A stretch of DNA of 64,000 bases from NCBI GenBank assembly GCA_036936605.1, contig JAUPFV010000003.1, forward strand, positions 109,749,278 to 109,813,277, given 5' to 3'. The stretch comes from Limnanthes douglasii subsp. nivea. Taxonomy: Eukaryota; Streptophyta; Magnoliopsida; Brassicales; Limnanthaceae. Every line of letters begins with the position of its first letter. Position 1 is the stretch's first letter. A program made the translations under genes and the position numbers. The notes beneath the pieces were generated by a model. It had not been told where the DNA came from. It ran no database searches and was given only the letters and a program-made list of their open reading frames with translations. Shown in pieces: positions 22,640-34,912 of this stretch.

Positions 22640-23010
22640 TTACGAAAATTTCACGGTAGTATATGCCACTTTCGATGATGAGATATCCAAAAGATGTGAC
22701 AACGAGAGAAACAATCGAAAAAAATACAGAAATGACTTAGTAATAGACTCAGTGAAGAGGTACATTGGAAATTGGAGAATCGAGGAATTATCACGCGTTG
22801 TTAGAGTATAAAAGTTTTGTGCATCAAAGATATGGTCTCGGGATTTCAACGCAACAAGAGTAGATCTTCATGACGGGGCTCGGAAAAAAAATCAATGAAA
22901 ATACTTTTCAAATTTCAAAGCTCCACAAAAAGAGAGTAGCTCAAAAACGGAAAACATAAGATATGTAAAAAGGAAAAGGTGGTAAGTCGATTTAAAATTT
23001 TATTTTTGAA
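22640..23010. other. Spacer between LINE and unit 2, no gene recognised
   Basis: A minus-strand frame of 69 codons (22640-22849) has no recognisable features. The last 30 bases (aaattttatttttgaag) resemble the ends of the gene-flanking regions at 17580 and 57395, consistent with the tandem unit boundary. Confidence 0.5.
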
Positions 23011-23398
23011 GCCACTGAACTTTGAAAAGAAATATGAATAAGTTGTAAATTATGTATATGTAATTTTGTTTTGTTATTTTATGAATTTTGAAATTTTTTG
23101 TTCTTTTATAAAGGTCTAGAAAATGTTGCTCCTATATTGGAAATAAATTATTCAAAAAATAGTTGAGGATTTATTTTTAAGCCAATCCCATTGCATGAAA
23201 AATGTACTTGATAAATTTAAAAATATTAATTTTAAAGAACTTCATACGTCTTTGATCCTAGTTTAAAACTCAAAAATAGTAAGGGATAAATAGTAGCTCG
23301 ATTGAAACACACAAGTGATATGTAAAGTTTGAGGTATGCAGGTTTACTCGTAATAGTTGCTCGGTTGGAACACACTAGTATGATTTTTGTCTTTTAGG

Positions 23399-23494
23399 AT
23401 GGCTAATTACTATGGAGAAGGAAATGATGAAGGAAGAATAATTGATCTGGATCTGATAAAGGAGAACATGACTAAATATCATTTGAGAGTTTAA
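23399..23494 (+). other. 31-codon frame, paralogue of 390-485
   Basis: It has the same position, length and upstream ttttag acceptor-like site as the unit 1 frame. Open in both copies, but the differences are mostly amino-acid-changing. No family recognised. Confidence 0.25.
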
Positions 23495-24593
23495 CACTAC
23501 AAGTCACTCATGCGAAGCAGATATGCATCAAGGGTTCGAGCGTGTGATTTTAAAAAATGTTATAATGTCCTAACAAATGTTTTCTTGCATACCAATAAAC
23601 ATACAACAAAATAGCATGGCCTTCCTAGAACTATAGGGGCTTAAGGGGTTCAAAAAATAAAAATAATTATACAATAAAATGTCACGGCCTTCTAGGGATT
23701 TTAGTTATGAAATTGAAAAAAACATGTCTAATAAATGGAGGAAAAAACTTGACAATAAAGTCTTCATTTATTTGAAGCACCATCCTTACCATCTGAAAAA
23801 GGATAAAACCTGATTGGAGGGTATTTTTGGTAGTTGTTTAAGTGGTGTATTAAATTTAGAGTGGAACGTAGAAAGATAATTGAGGTGCTTGCATTTAATG
23901 TATAGAGATATAATGTTTCAACCCTCTTAAATGTTGTACTTTTGAGTATTTATGATTAATTTTTGGGTCATGGGCCAACCAGGTTGGATCATAAATCTGG
24001 GTCAACCCATCATCCTTCAAGCCCCTCAACATTAGCCTTTTCTTATACATATTTCATAGAAATATATATAGCTAGCACACAACTTAGTTAGTTTTGTATT
24101 TATTTTGGGTCTAAATTGCTCCTCTCAAAGAAGTCTGATCATTTGATGTCTAGTGGTCTCAAAGATATCCGACCATATCTAGATAGAGAGAAAGGCTTTG
24201 TATTCTAGATAGAGAAAATTTTCACTGTTGATATCCAAACCCTCACCATCGATCATTTTCCTCATCCACCGCACAAACCACCGTGAATTATTTGTCCGAG
24301 ACTAAGGGGTCAGATACAGAAGACAATACTCTGTGTAGGATTACTAGACTTTATAAGACCAAAAATAAACCTCATACCGAATAAGAGACAACAAAATAAC
24401 AAACAGTTGTTAGTAATCTCTCTCTAAGAATTCTGAACATGGTAGAAGACTCTCTTACCCTTTCGAGCGAGCTCCTCCCAGATTGGAATATAGAAAAAAA
24501 ATTCCTACAACACATGCAACGGAATCATCTTATCCTGAGGAATAAAACATTAGAGCTCAACCTACAAGGACTTCGGTATCTAGTCCTAAATTT

Positions 24594-25660
24594 ATGGACA
24601 CTTATATGGAAGATGCTAACGAAGAATCTCTTATCGAGACATCTGGTTAAACTGGGGAAACTCTGAGACTAACAAGGAAAATAAATCCAAAGTTCCTACA
24701 AAATGGTGATGGCATGGGAAAAAAATAAAGCTCTTTTAACAGAATCTGAACCTCTTCCTCCGTCTCTCGTCAGACGTGTTGGACCCAACTTTACCAAGGT
24801 TAGTGTCAAGTATCTTTTAACCCTGGATAAAATCTCTTACATCTGTTTCCATGAAGGTCATTCGAGCCAAATGAAGGTTCTTTGAAATAGTTAGAGTGAG
24901 TTTGCCTCAACCCAGAGAGACTCTGATGAGTTACGATGCTGGGGAGCTAGTAGTTTATACCGATATGCTCAACTAGGGCCTTCAGTTTTCCTTCGATTCT
25001 AAAATTATGAGGTATTTTAGTGTTGTGAGGTTGTTCCCAACTCAGGCTAGCCTAAACACTTAGTTCTTATTGTTGGCATGTATTATGGATTTAAGAATGT
25101 CCAATATTCCAATGCTAATGGAACAGATGGTTGCAGTAGCATGACTGTCCCGTAATTCTCACATCCCATTAGACTATTTGAAAATGGGAATAACTACAAA
25201 ATGGTGGACGATATGTTCAAAGCAGATAATATTTGGAAAACTTAATTAAGTTTCATCAGTGGTTGATGAGAAAATGGCATAAAGATCACCTCTAAAGGGA
25301 ATCCTATCAAGCTCATCGTACATTGGAAGAATTCCCTTAATCCTATTATGATTTATTTTTATGTTTCCATTATTTTATACGATTTTATTTACCTTTAACT
25401 TCTTTTGTATCAGCCATTTTGAAGCCTTACTCTCAATATTTTTCCGACGCGAAAGTTCGCCTTCAAGAAACTGAATCAGTGGGCAGCGACTAAGTGGTCC
25501 AATGGTTTTCACAACTGCTTCACGCCTGACAATTTTATTCATCTTTCTAGTTCTTTCATCCGTTACAATATATGGGTTCCCACTTACTTCACCCCCACCA
25601 AATGTTGTTCTTTCAGACTCTGTCAATGTCAAGTCACCTTCAAAAACTATTCACTGAAAA
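24594..25660 (+). pseudogene. Degenerate PF04195-like protein, unit 2 copy
   Basis: This is the paralogue of 1541-2660, with independent stops and a short deletion near 24855. The VVYTDML, GLQF and TQASLN landmarks remain readable around 24950-25060. Comparing the two copies allows the ancestral frame to be followed, although neither is translatable. It is followed at once by the inserted LTR element. Confidence 0.5.
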
Positions 25661-25709
25661 ATAACTCTAGTACAACATTTGTTACTAGGAATCTTATGGT
25701 ATTCTTATT

Positions 25710-26089
25710 TGATTGGATTGGATATTGTTGGAGGAGTACTATTGTAATTCTGACTTTATTAAAAGGGGTTTTCAGATTGGACAAATAAAACTCAATGTTT
25801 GAACAGTAACTTAAGTGAATCAGTGACTCAGCTGTGTGCCTAGCATATTGATTCTTGGGTTTGGGGGCTCATAGGATTGACCCGAATACAAGATCCAACC
25901 CGAACGGGCCATGGATCCTATAAAAAGTATAAATACCCCAACCAATGGATGTTAATGGGTTGGAATCTGCCCAAAGATATTAATTGCGAGTACCTTTTTT
26001 TCTTTTACTACTCTCTACAAAAAACTTTAAATACTAAATTACCAGAAGATCTTCCGTTTTTACCCTTATAATACATTTTACCCTCATCA
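25710..26089 (+). repeat. 5' LTR (380 bp)
   Basis: It begins TGATTGG and ends CCTCATCA. A TATA-like tataaatacccc lies near 25928. It is the partner of 29305-29684 and the paralogue of 2668-3049. Confidence 0.9.
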
Positions 26090-26177
26090 AATTGGCAACC
26101 ACAGTGGGAGCGCGAGGTGTCTGAATAACTCTATTCAAAACCATACTTACAACTCGAAGCTCGGATATCTTTAAGAC

Positions 26178-27670
26178 ACGTATCTCAATATGCAAGAAGT
26201 TCAACCTCATGAAAATAAAGAAATAAGAGATGATAATGAGCATTCTACTGTATCTCATGTCAATCTCAACAAAAATTAAATACCATTCATGCAAGATAAA
26301 CGTGATCAGTTGAGGGATGAGATTGAAGCTTTGAGAGCCCAAAGGGAAGTTGAAAGAGCATTGAAAGAAAAATAAGATGCGTGAGGTATATCTATAGATG
26401 AGCCTGGTGATAACAATAAACAAGGTGAAAATGATTAGTTTTCAACGTCTCATATTAATTGTAAAATGCAACATCGAACTAAAAAAAATAATGAGCACGT
26501 TGGATTCTGCTGAAAATTCAACCACAACATCTTATTCATCTACATCAAGTAGTGATCAAGGTCGTCAAAGAAATGTTGTAAGGTTAACCAAGAAAAATTC
26601 TAGAAAAAGGGACATGAAGTGAAAAAGAATAAATACCCACGAAAATAAAGAGGTCGTCGGATCAAGGTATTGATCATCTACTAAGTGATCAGTTTGTTAT
26701 CCTATCTGAACCATGTATATTTTCCATTCCCGATGAAGACAATGTGTTTAGTTGTAACCATAATTGGAGGCAATCACTTTTTTCCTCAAATATACTATTC
26801 GGACATCTTTCGATGCAGTTTAACAGTTTTAAAGTGGAAAAATACGATAGAAGAAAAGATCATGATAACCACCTCGAGCAGATCAAAAACTTTATGATGA
26901 AATTGGATGATGATGATAAACTTTTATGTCAGGCTTTCTCACAGACTTTGAAGGTGAGTGCTTTGAAATGGTATAATCATTTGCCACAGAGATCTACTAA
27001 AACATGTGATGTTTTCTGGATGGCCTTTTGGAGATACTTTGTAGGAATTAAGGAGCTAAAATGGAATGATGATATTATCATCCATTGTGCTCAAGAAGCA
27101 AACGAGTCTTTGAAAGAGTATATCAGCCGTTTTGTGAATACAAAAAAACGGATTGGCCGATTGTTTTGAACAAATAATCATCTCTTTCTTGAGACAAGGG
27201 TTGAATCCGAGTGAATTGACTCATTCGGTGACTTGGAAAAAACAATGACATGGGGTGATTATTAAATTAGGTCGGAAAACAGATTACGGTGGAGGAGACT
27301 AAGAAATCTAGAGTACCACGTCAGAATAGGTCTGCTCGTATATTGATGATCCCACAAGCTAGTCTCCATCCCATGCCACAGTTAATTATAGGCCTAAAGT
27401 TTCCGGACAGTTCACATAGGCCGAGACAAAATCAATCAAGTCAAGTCCAATAAGTTAAACCTAAGAGGGGTTTGTGGGTTCAACCTGAATGGTTTTCTGA
27501 ACTAGGTGAAAGTGTGGCTAACATTTATGAAAAAATTAAAAATGTTGTGCATTTTAGAATAACACCACCAATTTTTATTTTCTTGAGAGAATCAAAACAC
27601 ACGTTTTTGTAAGTACCACAATGATGTGGATCATAATACCCAGGATTGCATCGCCTTAAAACAAGAAGTG
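26178..27670 (+). pseudogene. gag of the gag-pro element (unit 2 copy)
   Basis: The start codon is mutated (acg where unit 1 has ATG). The best-preserved part is 26744-27169, 141 codons with the Retrotrans_gag landmarks: KVEKYD, DNHLEQ, a DDDD-containing helix, LKVSALKWYNHLP and the F-x3-F block. The nucleocapsid knuckle (CKYH-x4-H-x4-C) lies at 27613-27654. Frameshifts separate the N-terminal, capsid and nucleocapsid parts. Confidence 0.8.
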
Positions 27671-27804
27671 CATAAAATTTAATTGAGAAATGAAAGTTAT
27701 TAGGTTTCGTTAAAAAGAAAGGGAGAAATAGGAAAGTAAATACTCACTCTTAGTCTAATGTAAATACGATACAAGTAACATCACCATCTGACCCGGGGAA
27801 AAGT

Positions 27805-28860
27805 ATGGGTACATCTAGACAAGAAGATGATATGCTGATTATAGAAAGATTTGATGTAGATTTGGAATATCTAGATCTTGATCTGGATCGAAATCAAGTT
27901 GGGATGATAGTGTATAATACTTTAACAGTATCCGATCTATGTAATTTTTTCGAATCTTTAACCATTTTTGGAGGAGACACTGTGACGGCACCCTCAAGGT
28001 GTTCAAGAGAAAAACATGTTAATAGTCTAACAACTCAGCTATAGGAAACAAATTTCTACATATCTTTATCAAAGCCCTATTCCATTCATTGTCTTTGATA
28101 AAGATGATTTAAAGGACATTACATGCCCCTATGAAAATGTTATGGTGATAGGGGCATCCATTGGAGGAAATGATATACGTCGGATTTTAATTGATACAGG
28201 TAGTTCGGAAAATATATTGTTTCTATCGACTTATAAGCAAATAAAGAACCCCTCGGTCATCCAACGTTCGAATAAAACCATAGTAGGATTTAATGAGAGC
28301 TCATGCTATATGATTGGAGAATTTGAAGAAGAGGTTTTATTGGGAAAATGACCATTTAAAAGATGGTAAGGGTTTTGTTTGTAATAGTTGATTGTCCAAC
28401 ATCTTACAACGCCATATTTGGTAGATCTTCGTTACCTAGGATGCATACGGTAGCTTCCTCTATCCACTAATGTTTGAATTATATTGTGGGAGGATAGGTG
28501 GACGTTGTCCGAAGTAGCCAAAAGTTAGCTCATGAATGTTATGTCATCGTTATTGCTCCAATGTTGACAGAAGCAATGAAGGTTAACAAGGAATAGAAAT
28601 CTGTGGAGCCTTCTGCCAAATTAAATAAGATAGATGATCCAAGGGTGGCTCCTAATGCGATCATCCCACTTGAAGAAGTTGAAATTCATTCATTAGCAGA
28701 AGGTAAAAGTGTCCAGGCTGGATCCAAATTATCTTTAAAGTTAAAATAAAAATTATTATCCTTTTCCCATATTCTACATGTCTTTGCCTCTTGTAACGAG
28801 GATGTAACTGGAGTACTATCCAATATAATTAATCATAAGCTATCTGTGAAATCCGATAAT
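27805..28860 (+). pseudogene. Linker and aspartic protease of the gag-pro element (unit 2 copy)
   Basis: An open linker frame (27805-28044) precedes the protease, whose catalytic DTGSS is at 28193-28207. A stop near 28349 ends the open stretch, but the FGRSSLPRMH block is readable after it (near 28420). The following 200 bases correspond to the start of the protease-reverse transcriptase linker, then coding similarity ends, as in unit 1. Confidence 0.78.
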
Positions 28861-29292
28861 GGGCCGGTAGTGTAGAAAAGAAGAGTTTTTTCCACAGAGA
28901 AATCTTATAGATAATAGAAAAACTAGGAAAAAGTTGAGAGATTAGGGATTTTCTTTATCTAAAATCAAAGTTGAAATTTTTCTCTCACACTAGAAATAGA
29001 AACAATGAAAAATTACATTTATATAGTATAAAAAGTAGTTGAGTGTTTTACCTATGGCAGATGAACCATCCAGCCATGATTAATGGATAATAAATGTAGC
29101 TCTTTTAATGTTTAGACACAAGTACCCAGAAAAAATGGCTAATAGGTCCAAAACCGTTTGACACGTGTAAACGAGAACTATTTATAAAGTCGCGACCTTT
29201 AAGTTGTTCAATTAACCTTTCAGATTCACTCCGAAAACAGATCGGACATTACCTATCATGGTTAGCTCACCCAAATATTTTTTGGAAGAGTT

Positions 29293-29304
29293 AAGGGGGC
29301 TATA
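29293..29304 (+). other. Polypurine tract next to 3' LTR
   Basis: The sequence aagggggctata stands immediately before the LTR start, within the purine-rich run from gaagag. This is the expected plus-strand primer position and supports the 3' LTR boundary. Confidence 0.7.
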
Positions 29305-29684
29305 TGATCGGATCGAATATCGTTGGAGGAGTACTATAGTGATTCTGACTTTATCTGAATGGGTATTTTGGACCAGACAAATAAAAATCCATGATTGAAC
29401 AGTAACTTAAGTAAACAAATGACTCAGCTGTGTGTCTAGCACATTGATTCTTGGGCTTGGGGGCTCATAGTATTGACCAGAGTATAAGATCCACCCCGAA
29501 CGACCCATGGATCCTAGAAAAAAGTATAAATACCCCAACCAAATGCATTAAATGGGTTGGAATATTTCCTAAGATATTAAATATGAGCACCTCTTTTCTC
29601 TTACTACTCTCTACAAAAACTTTAAATACTAAATTACCAGAAGATCTTCCGTTTTTACCCTTACAATATATTTTACCCTCATCA
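29305..29684 (+). repeat. 3' LTR (380 bp)
   Basis: It begins TGATCGG and ends CCTCATCA, followed by the ttatt target-site duplication and then MULE interior sequence. Confidence 0.9.
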
Positions 29685-31990
29685 TTATTGATCATGCGTT
29701 TCTTTTAGTTTTTAAATCATGCGAGATCTAGAAAAACTACCCTTTGATTTCTGTGCATACCATACAACTTTTTTGCAATAACAAACATGCTAGACATTAG
29801 TGATTTTAACCGTGTGTTTTACAGAAAATATTCGATAATATATATTTGATACCTCATCATCTTATAACATGTGATTTTTTCAATCATATTCATGGTTGAT
29901 GGTTTGGACTCTAATCCCTACCATTTGTAGCATCTTGGGACCATGTTCAACTTGTTTTGTGCTTGCACAATAGTTGTATATTCCATGATGAAGGGATCCA
30001 TCATAAAATTTATTAGCATCAGGACATTTTCTTTAAAATTATATTTAATTACGTAATAACATTCTTAAGAATAAAAGTGCAACACAACCGAGAACTCTAT
30101 CGGGTTTTCTGCCAACAACACAAACTCTAATTGACCGAAGAAGCTTATGTTTTATTGCTCCTGACTAATCATAGTTTTTTTTATTTCTTCAAGGTCTTCG
30201 ATATAATATATTGTTGTCCAATCCTGTATATCACCTTAACTGAATAGAACAGGGTAGAGCAAAGAAACAAAATCAATAAAACAACACTTCCTTCACCGCA
30301 TGCTACCCACCTGCCTTGATTGTTTTGTCTATTATTTTGTGTAAAACATCACACACCATGCGACTTCAGTGTTAATCACCATGGTAGATATATAATCATG
30401 CGAATTCAGTGTACTGATCACGATAGTTATAATAGACGATGCATTATTATTGCTAATAAACATCATACTTATACCAAATATGCGACTTTAGTGTACCGAC
30501 CATGTTAGATTAGTGCAATTGAATATCCTACTTATAACAAACAATGAAAATAGATGTACCTTTATCATAGCATTTTATATTAATTTGGTTTAGTTTGTTC
30601 CCAGTTTTCTTGAACCCCAAGCCAGAAAGTATGTTTGCATGATCATTGACTCCGTTTCCGTACCATCTTCATAGCGAAGTAAGAATCCGCAAAATTTGGT
30701 TAAAGGCATTTTCTTGTTTCTGTGTTTAAGCCCGAAAACAACATTTACATCATCGGTCGTTAGCTTGACCAGTTTCGAATCAAATTTGAATACATCATCA
30801 CCGACCAAGTAAGTCTTTATAATCTATTCAATAAGCAAATAATTATTTTTCAACATGAACATCTCATTGCGGAGGTCGAAAGAAGATTTCAAGATTGTAT
30901 CGAATGATGTTTCTTTTACAGCTTCAATGTGTTTCGTAGTGATAATATCGCTCTTATCTTTCATCAAATTTAGGATGCTCACTAATCATATTCTGTAGAA
31001 GCATGCTTTAAGAGACATATTTCCTGCAAAAAGAACATGAGGCACGGGTTAATTAAACATGCAATAACAATGATTTTTCTTACGACCATACGATTTTATT
31101 AAACGAACTATGTTATTTCTTGGAAAAATTAACCACGCGTTTTTTTTGTAACACAAATACAACCATGTTTATCTGGGTATATTAACCATGCGAGTTTACA
31201 TGAAGAAAGAATGTACAACAACAAATACAACCAGGTGTTTACTTTGTACTAACACATAAGGCACAACCACAAATACAACCATGCATTTCTTTCGCACCAC
31301 AAGTAAAAAGATGTAAGATTAGTGTATTTTCATATGAATAAGATGAGAGATTAGTGTTACTTTCACATGTACGTTGATAGAAATTTAAAAATGGAGTCTG
31401 AACTACTAAATCCAGAAACGAGATAATATATTACAACTTACTTATAAGGTGTAATACATTATATTTACCTAATAACCGTAGAAAGTACTCTGAAAACAGT
31501 ATGTCTACCAAAACCGAAAACTACAAATGATCAATGAAATACCTAAGATTAATATGAGTTTATGAAGCAACCTAGTTGTAATGAATACATTGAAATACAG
31601 TCTAACTACACTATATACCTAAAAATGCAGAAGCGATAACCATGGAAATATAATGAATTATTTTACTGTTACGATTAATACCTATATGGTGTTTCTAGAG
31701 GTCTTAATACCAAATAAATATTTTAATATGTATTCTTAGACGATAAATAATGGTCGTTGATGTATTGATTGCTTCGTCGGACTAAGAAACCGTCATTGGA
31801 GATAGCCGGAAGGTTACTGGGTTTACTAGGTTTTTGAATTTACTAGGTTTAGTGAGTTTGAGTGGGAATGAGTACTTAAAAGTTTTGGTTGAAAAGGAGA
31901 AAACATAGGTTTTCAACCTAAAACATCCTATTTATACTAATGAGGGTACTTTTGTCCATTTGAAGGTCTATTTATTGGTAATATACAGTT
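29685..31990. mobile_element. MULE B: right half of a second long-arm MULE copy
   Basis: It is colinear with 10677-12925 of MULE A, including the subterminal minisatellite and the outer arm ending gggtactaatgagatag. The left arm is absent; the segment joins directly to the retroelement's right duplication. The outer flank matches that of MULE A, so this is a duplicated copy and not a second insertion. Confidence 0.8.
29930..31020 (-). pseudogene. MULE B accessory gene remnant, N-terminal part
   Basis: Read on the minus strand, a region from about 31020 inward shows the motifs NMSLKACFYR, DIITTKHIEA and NNYLLIE, then an open 72-codon stretch (30808-30590) with SKLVKLTTDD, VFGLKH and a conserved acidic/Trp end. 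A further block with LEKI is readable near 30200. This copy keeps the N-terminus of the gene better than MULE A. It matches the 7188-7418 frame in the left arm of MULE A, so the arms share this gene start. The plant mobile-element-protein family is inferred. Confidence 0.5.
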
Positions 31991-32014
31991 TTTGGGTACT
32001 AATGAGATAGCTTT

Positions 32015-32335
32015 TGTTTAAATTTGTATGAATTTATTTGATTGATTTGTTTAATTGGTTTGTTTGAATTTGTCTAGTTGATTTGTTTAAAGTTTTCATT
32101 TGATATTTCTTTTAAATGATATAAATTGATTGAGTTTTTTGAATTTGTTTAATTGATTTGTTTGATTTAATTGTTTGAATATGTTTAAATTTATTTAATT
32201 TATATGTTTGATTTATTTGAATTTTTTTAATTGATTTGTTTAAATTTGTTTAATTGATTGTTTTAAACTTATCCTCTGAATTTATTTTCTTGATTTGATC
32301 GAATTTATTTCCTTAATTTGTTTGAATTTTTGGGA
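32015..32335. repeat. Low-complexity tttgtttga tract, unit 2 copy
   Basis: It has the same repeated words and position relative to the MULE arm as 12958-13400. No coding potential. Confidence 0.75.
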
Positions 32336-32499
32336 ATATTTAATAAATTGTTATAATATCTAAAAATAATTTTAAAAAATATCAAATAAATATTATAAAT
32401 ATTTTGTTTATGATATACATATCTTAATGTGTTGAAATTTAAATAAATCCAGCATACAAATTAAATTTAATAGAGTACAAAAAAATATGATAAATAGTA

Positions 32500-32790
32500 A
32501 GTTAAATATGACACGGTAACAACTACCAAGCATATGATACATAGTTATACGCATATATCACGTCACGCATTGATAACACATCACGTCTATCACTCATAAC
32601 AGTGTAACGAATGACACTCTGTCATGCATGAGAGTATAACGCGTGACAGACGTAACGTCATGCCATGTAACACCAGAAATGTATAACGTCATGTCATACA
32701 ATGCCATAAGCAAATGTATAACGTCATGTCATACAATGCCATAAGCTCTTAAATGTGTTATGGGACGTTATGTGTTGTCACAATTGTCAC
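32500..32790. repeat. Palindrome-rich tract with 35-bp tandem duplication (ataacgtcatgtcatac)
   Basis: Variants of gtataacgtcatgtcat and its inverted form recur, and one 35-bp unit is exactly duplicated (32677-32711 and 32712-32746). The unit 1 counterpart (14910-15000) is shorter and lacks the amplification. It may be a decayed foldback element; no termini were defined. Confidence 0.55.
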
Positions 32791-33310
32791 CCCTACAAAC
32801 TATACTATTTTTCTTATTAGGTGTTTGTTTTTAGATGTGGATTAATTAGTCATTTTTTTTATTTGACACGTGTTTAGATACATATGACACATGTTTAGAT
32901 GGCGAACCATTATAAGAATTATACACATAAAAATCTACTATCTATATATCTCTCTTGGTAAAACAAGTTATGTTTTAGTTATATTTCTTGAAATATATAG
33001 AGCATCTTGGTAAGATATTTCATCTGAGATTATCGGTTAGTTCACGTATGACATTGGTTCAAAATTACGAATACATAAATCAACTTTTTTTTTTACTTTT
33101 TAAATTTTAAATCCAAAAAGTAAATGGTTATATAGCTCATGCAGTAGTCTTAATAGTAAAATCTAAAAGTTTAAAATTACAAATATTGTACCAAAACAAT
33201 ACAAAACAACTAAACATACTTATTTAAAAAACGCTCGACCTTATTAAAATTGAATATACAACAAACAATTTACCTTAGTTCATTGCAAAATTCTCACGCG
33301 ATTAAAATTG

Positions 33311-34259
33311 GGGTGAAGCTATTTTCTCCATAAGATTTATTATTTCCTCCATCTTCTATTTCTAAAAAAATATTCAACATTTGTTTTTACCTTTTTGTCC
33401 TTAATTTACTTTCTACTTTATATTTTGATGTCACTATGCACTATCCAACCCATATTCGAACAAACACATCATTAAATCAAATTACATCCAACATATATCA
33501 TTTGACTTCTAAAATTAAATCTTAAAAATAAAACAAATTCATTAAAAATTAATCATAGAAAATGAAGACACTCAAACAAAAGATTCAACATCTCACAACA
33601 TCACCCAATCAACCAACAAGATAATTTAATCTTGTAAAAATAAAAACAAACAAAAATAAGAAAGATAGGAATAAGAAACAAGTTAAAGTTTTTTTAAAAA
33701 AATAATAAACAAATCAAAAACAGATTTTCAAACTTTTATAAAAGTAATTTGATACTAAAAAACATGCTCCTCGAACTTAATATACATGAAATTTAAAAAA
33801 AAAACAGTCATAACAAAAGAATTCCGAGAATTGCAAATTTTTCTGCATATCGAGTTCATGGAACTCGCTATGCAGAGTACACCCGACTTCCTAGAACTCT
33901 TACTAACCGATAGATTAAAAAAATTAGGAAAGATATCTACCTTTGATAGATTGCTTCAATCGAAAGTGGTGGTTATGTTTTTTTTCTCACTTAAAAGAGC
34001 TGATAGTTGTGTATCTGTATTAATAGGATTATAGTTTATGGGTGGAAGTAAAATGGTGGGTAGAAGGTTGCTGAATTTTTTTAAGGTAGATATGGTGTTT
34101 GGATGGTTGCTAAAGAAGAAGGTAAATATGAGTTTTTGGAGTAAAATTTTAAAAAGGGTAAATTGATAATTTCCTTTATGGAGGAAATAATAAGGTGGAG
34201 GCTTGTTTGAAATATGGTGGAAATAAAAAATCTTATGGAGGAAATAGCTTCCTTCACCC
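33311..34259. mobile_element. Non-autonomous MULE-type short element with 9-bp target-site duplication
   Basis: The termini are inverted: gggtgaagctattttctccat at the left, and on the right the inverse of gggtgaaggaagctatttcc. They are flanked by ttaaaattg on both sides (33302-33310 and 34260-34268). A 9-bp duplication is characteristic of Mutator-like insertion. The 949-bp element has no transposase. It contains a hairpin (33843-33875) and an 82-codon frame (33786-34034) with no recognised domain. The relative at 13519-14828 shares termini and internal text. Confidence 0.9.
33843..33875. repeat. 15-bp-arm hairpin inside the short element
   Basis: The arms ctgcatatcgagttc and gaactcgctatgcag, separated by atg, pair with one mismatch. 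The build parallels the hairpins of the related element at 13926-14209 but with unrelated sequence. Confidence 0.85.
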
Positions 34260-34912
34260 TTAAAATTGAATATGTTGTAGTGACAAAAACTATTTCCCCG
34301 CATGTGTTTTTTTTTTATTTTTTGTTATGTCATGACATTTTTTGTCCTCGTTTTTAAGTATTTATCAAATAATTGTGTAATTTCAAAAATAAATAAATTA
34401 ATATGATATAATTCTATGGTTTGTTAAAAAAAATTAATAACTAAAAAAATTAAAACTACAAATTTATTTCCCAAAATTATTATAACAGCCTTAAAACAAC
34501 ATTTTTTTAATTTTTATCTTTTTTCATATTATCCTTTTGACCAAAAAGAGAATATTGTGACTGTTTTTTTATTTTTGCGAGAACTTAACAAGTGGAGTGG
34601 GTGTCGTGAAACAAACATAAAATCTTGACCAAAATTATCCAATACAACAACATTTAACCAAACAAATTCCAAATCATAATATTTTACGAATTTGTTTTCT
34701 TATTCCTAAACAAAAATAACTCTGATTCAAATCATTAAAAAATATTAATACCGAAAACAACAATCTTATTGATGAAATTGGGATATATATGTGATGGTGA
34801 AACTCATTAATAACATATTTTAATAGATTTCTTTACGTTTTTTAAGAATATTTCTCAGACTTCTTGGACGATACAAAACCCTAACACATAGTGTGTAAAA
34901 TATTAAAAATAA

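Larger units (their letters stand above)
23011..25709. repeat. Unit 2 opening segment, copy of 1-2667
   Basis: This is colinear with 1-2667 with scattered substitutions and small indels. One small extra stretch lies near 24035-24085. It ends in ttatt (25705-25709), the left target-site duplication of the following LTR element. The duplication includes the retroelement insertion, so the element inserted before, or was copied with, the duplication. Confidence 0.88.
25710..29684 (+). mobile_element. Complete non-autonomous gag-pro LTR retroelement with TTATT duplication
   Basis: The 5' LTR (25710-26089), primer-binding-like site (26093), gag, protease, short non-coding tail, purine tract and 3' LTR (29305-29684) are flanked by ttatt (25705-25709 and 29685-29689). 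The empty site survives at 10677-10681. Reverse transcriptase, RNase H and integrase are absent: the coding part stops in the linker after protease. By eye the two LTRs differ at about one base in eight, so the insertion is old. Ty3/gypsy affiliation comes from the gag and protease motifs; the related copy at 60640-63660 still has reverse transcriptase. Confidence 0.92.
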
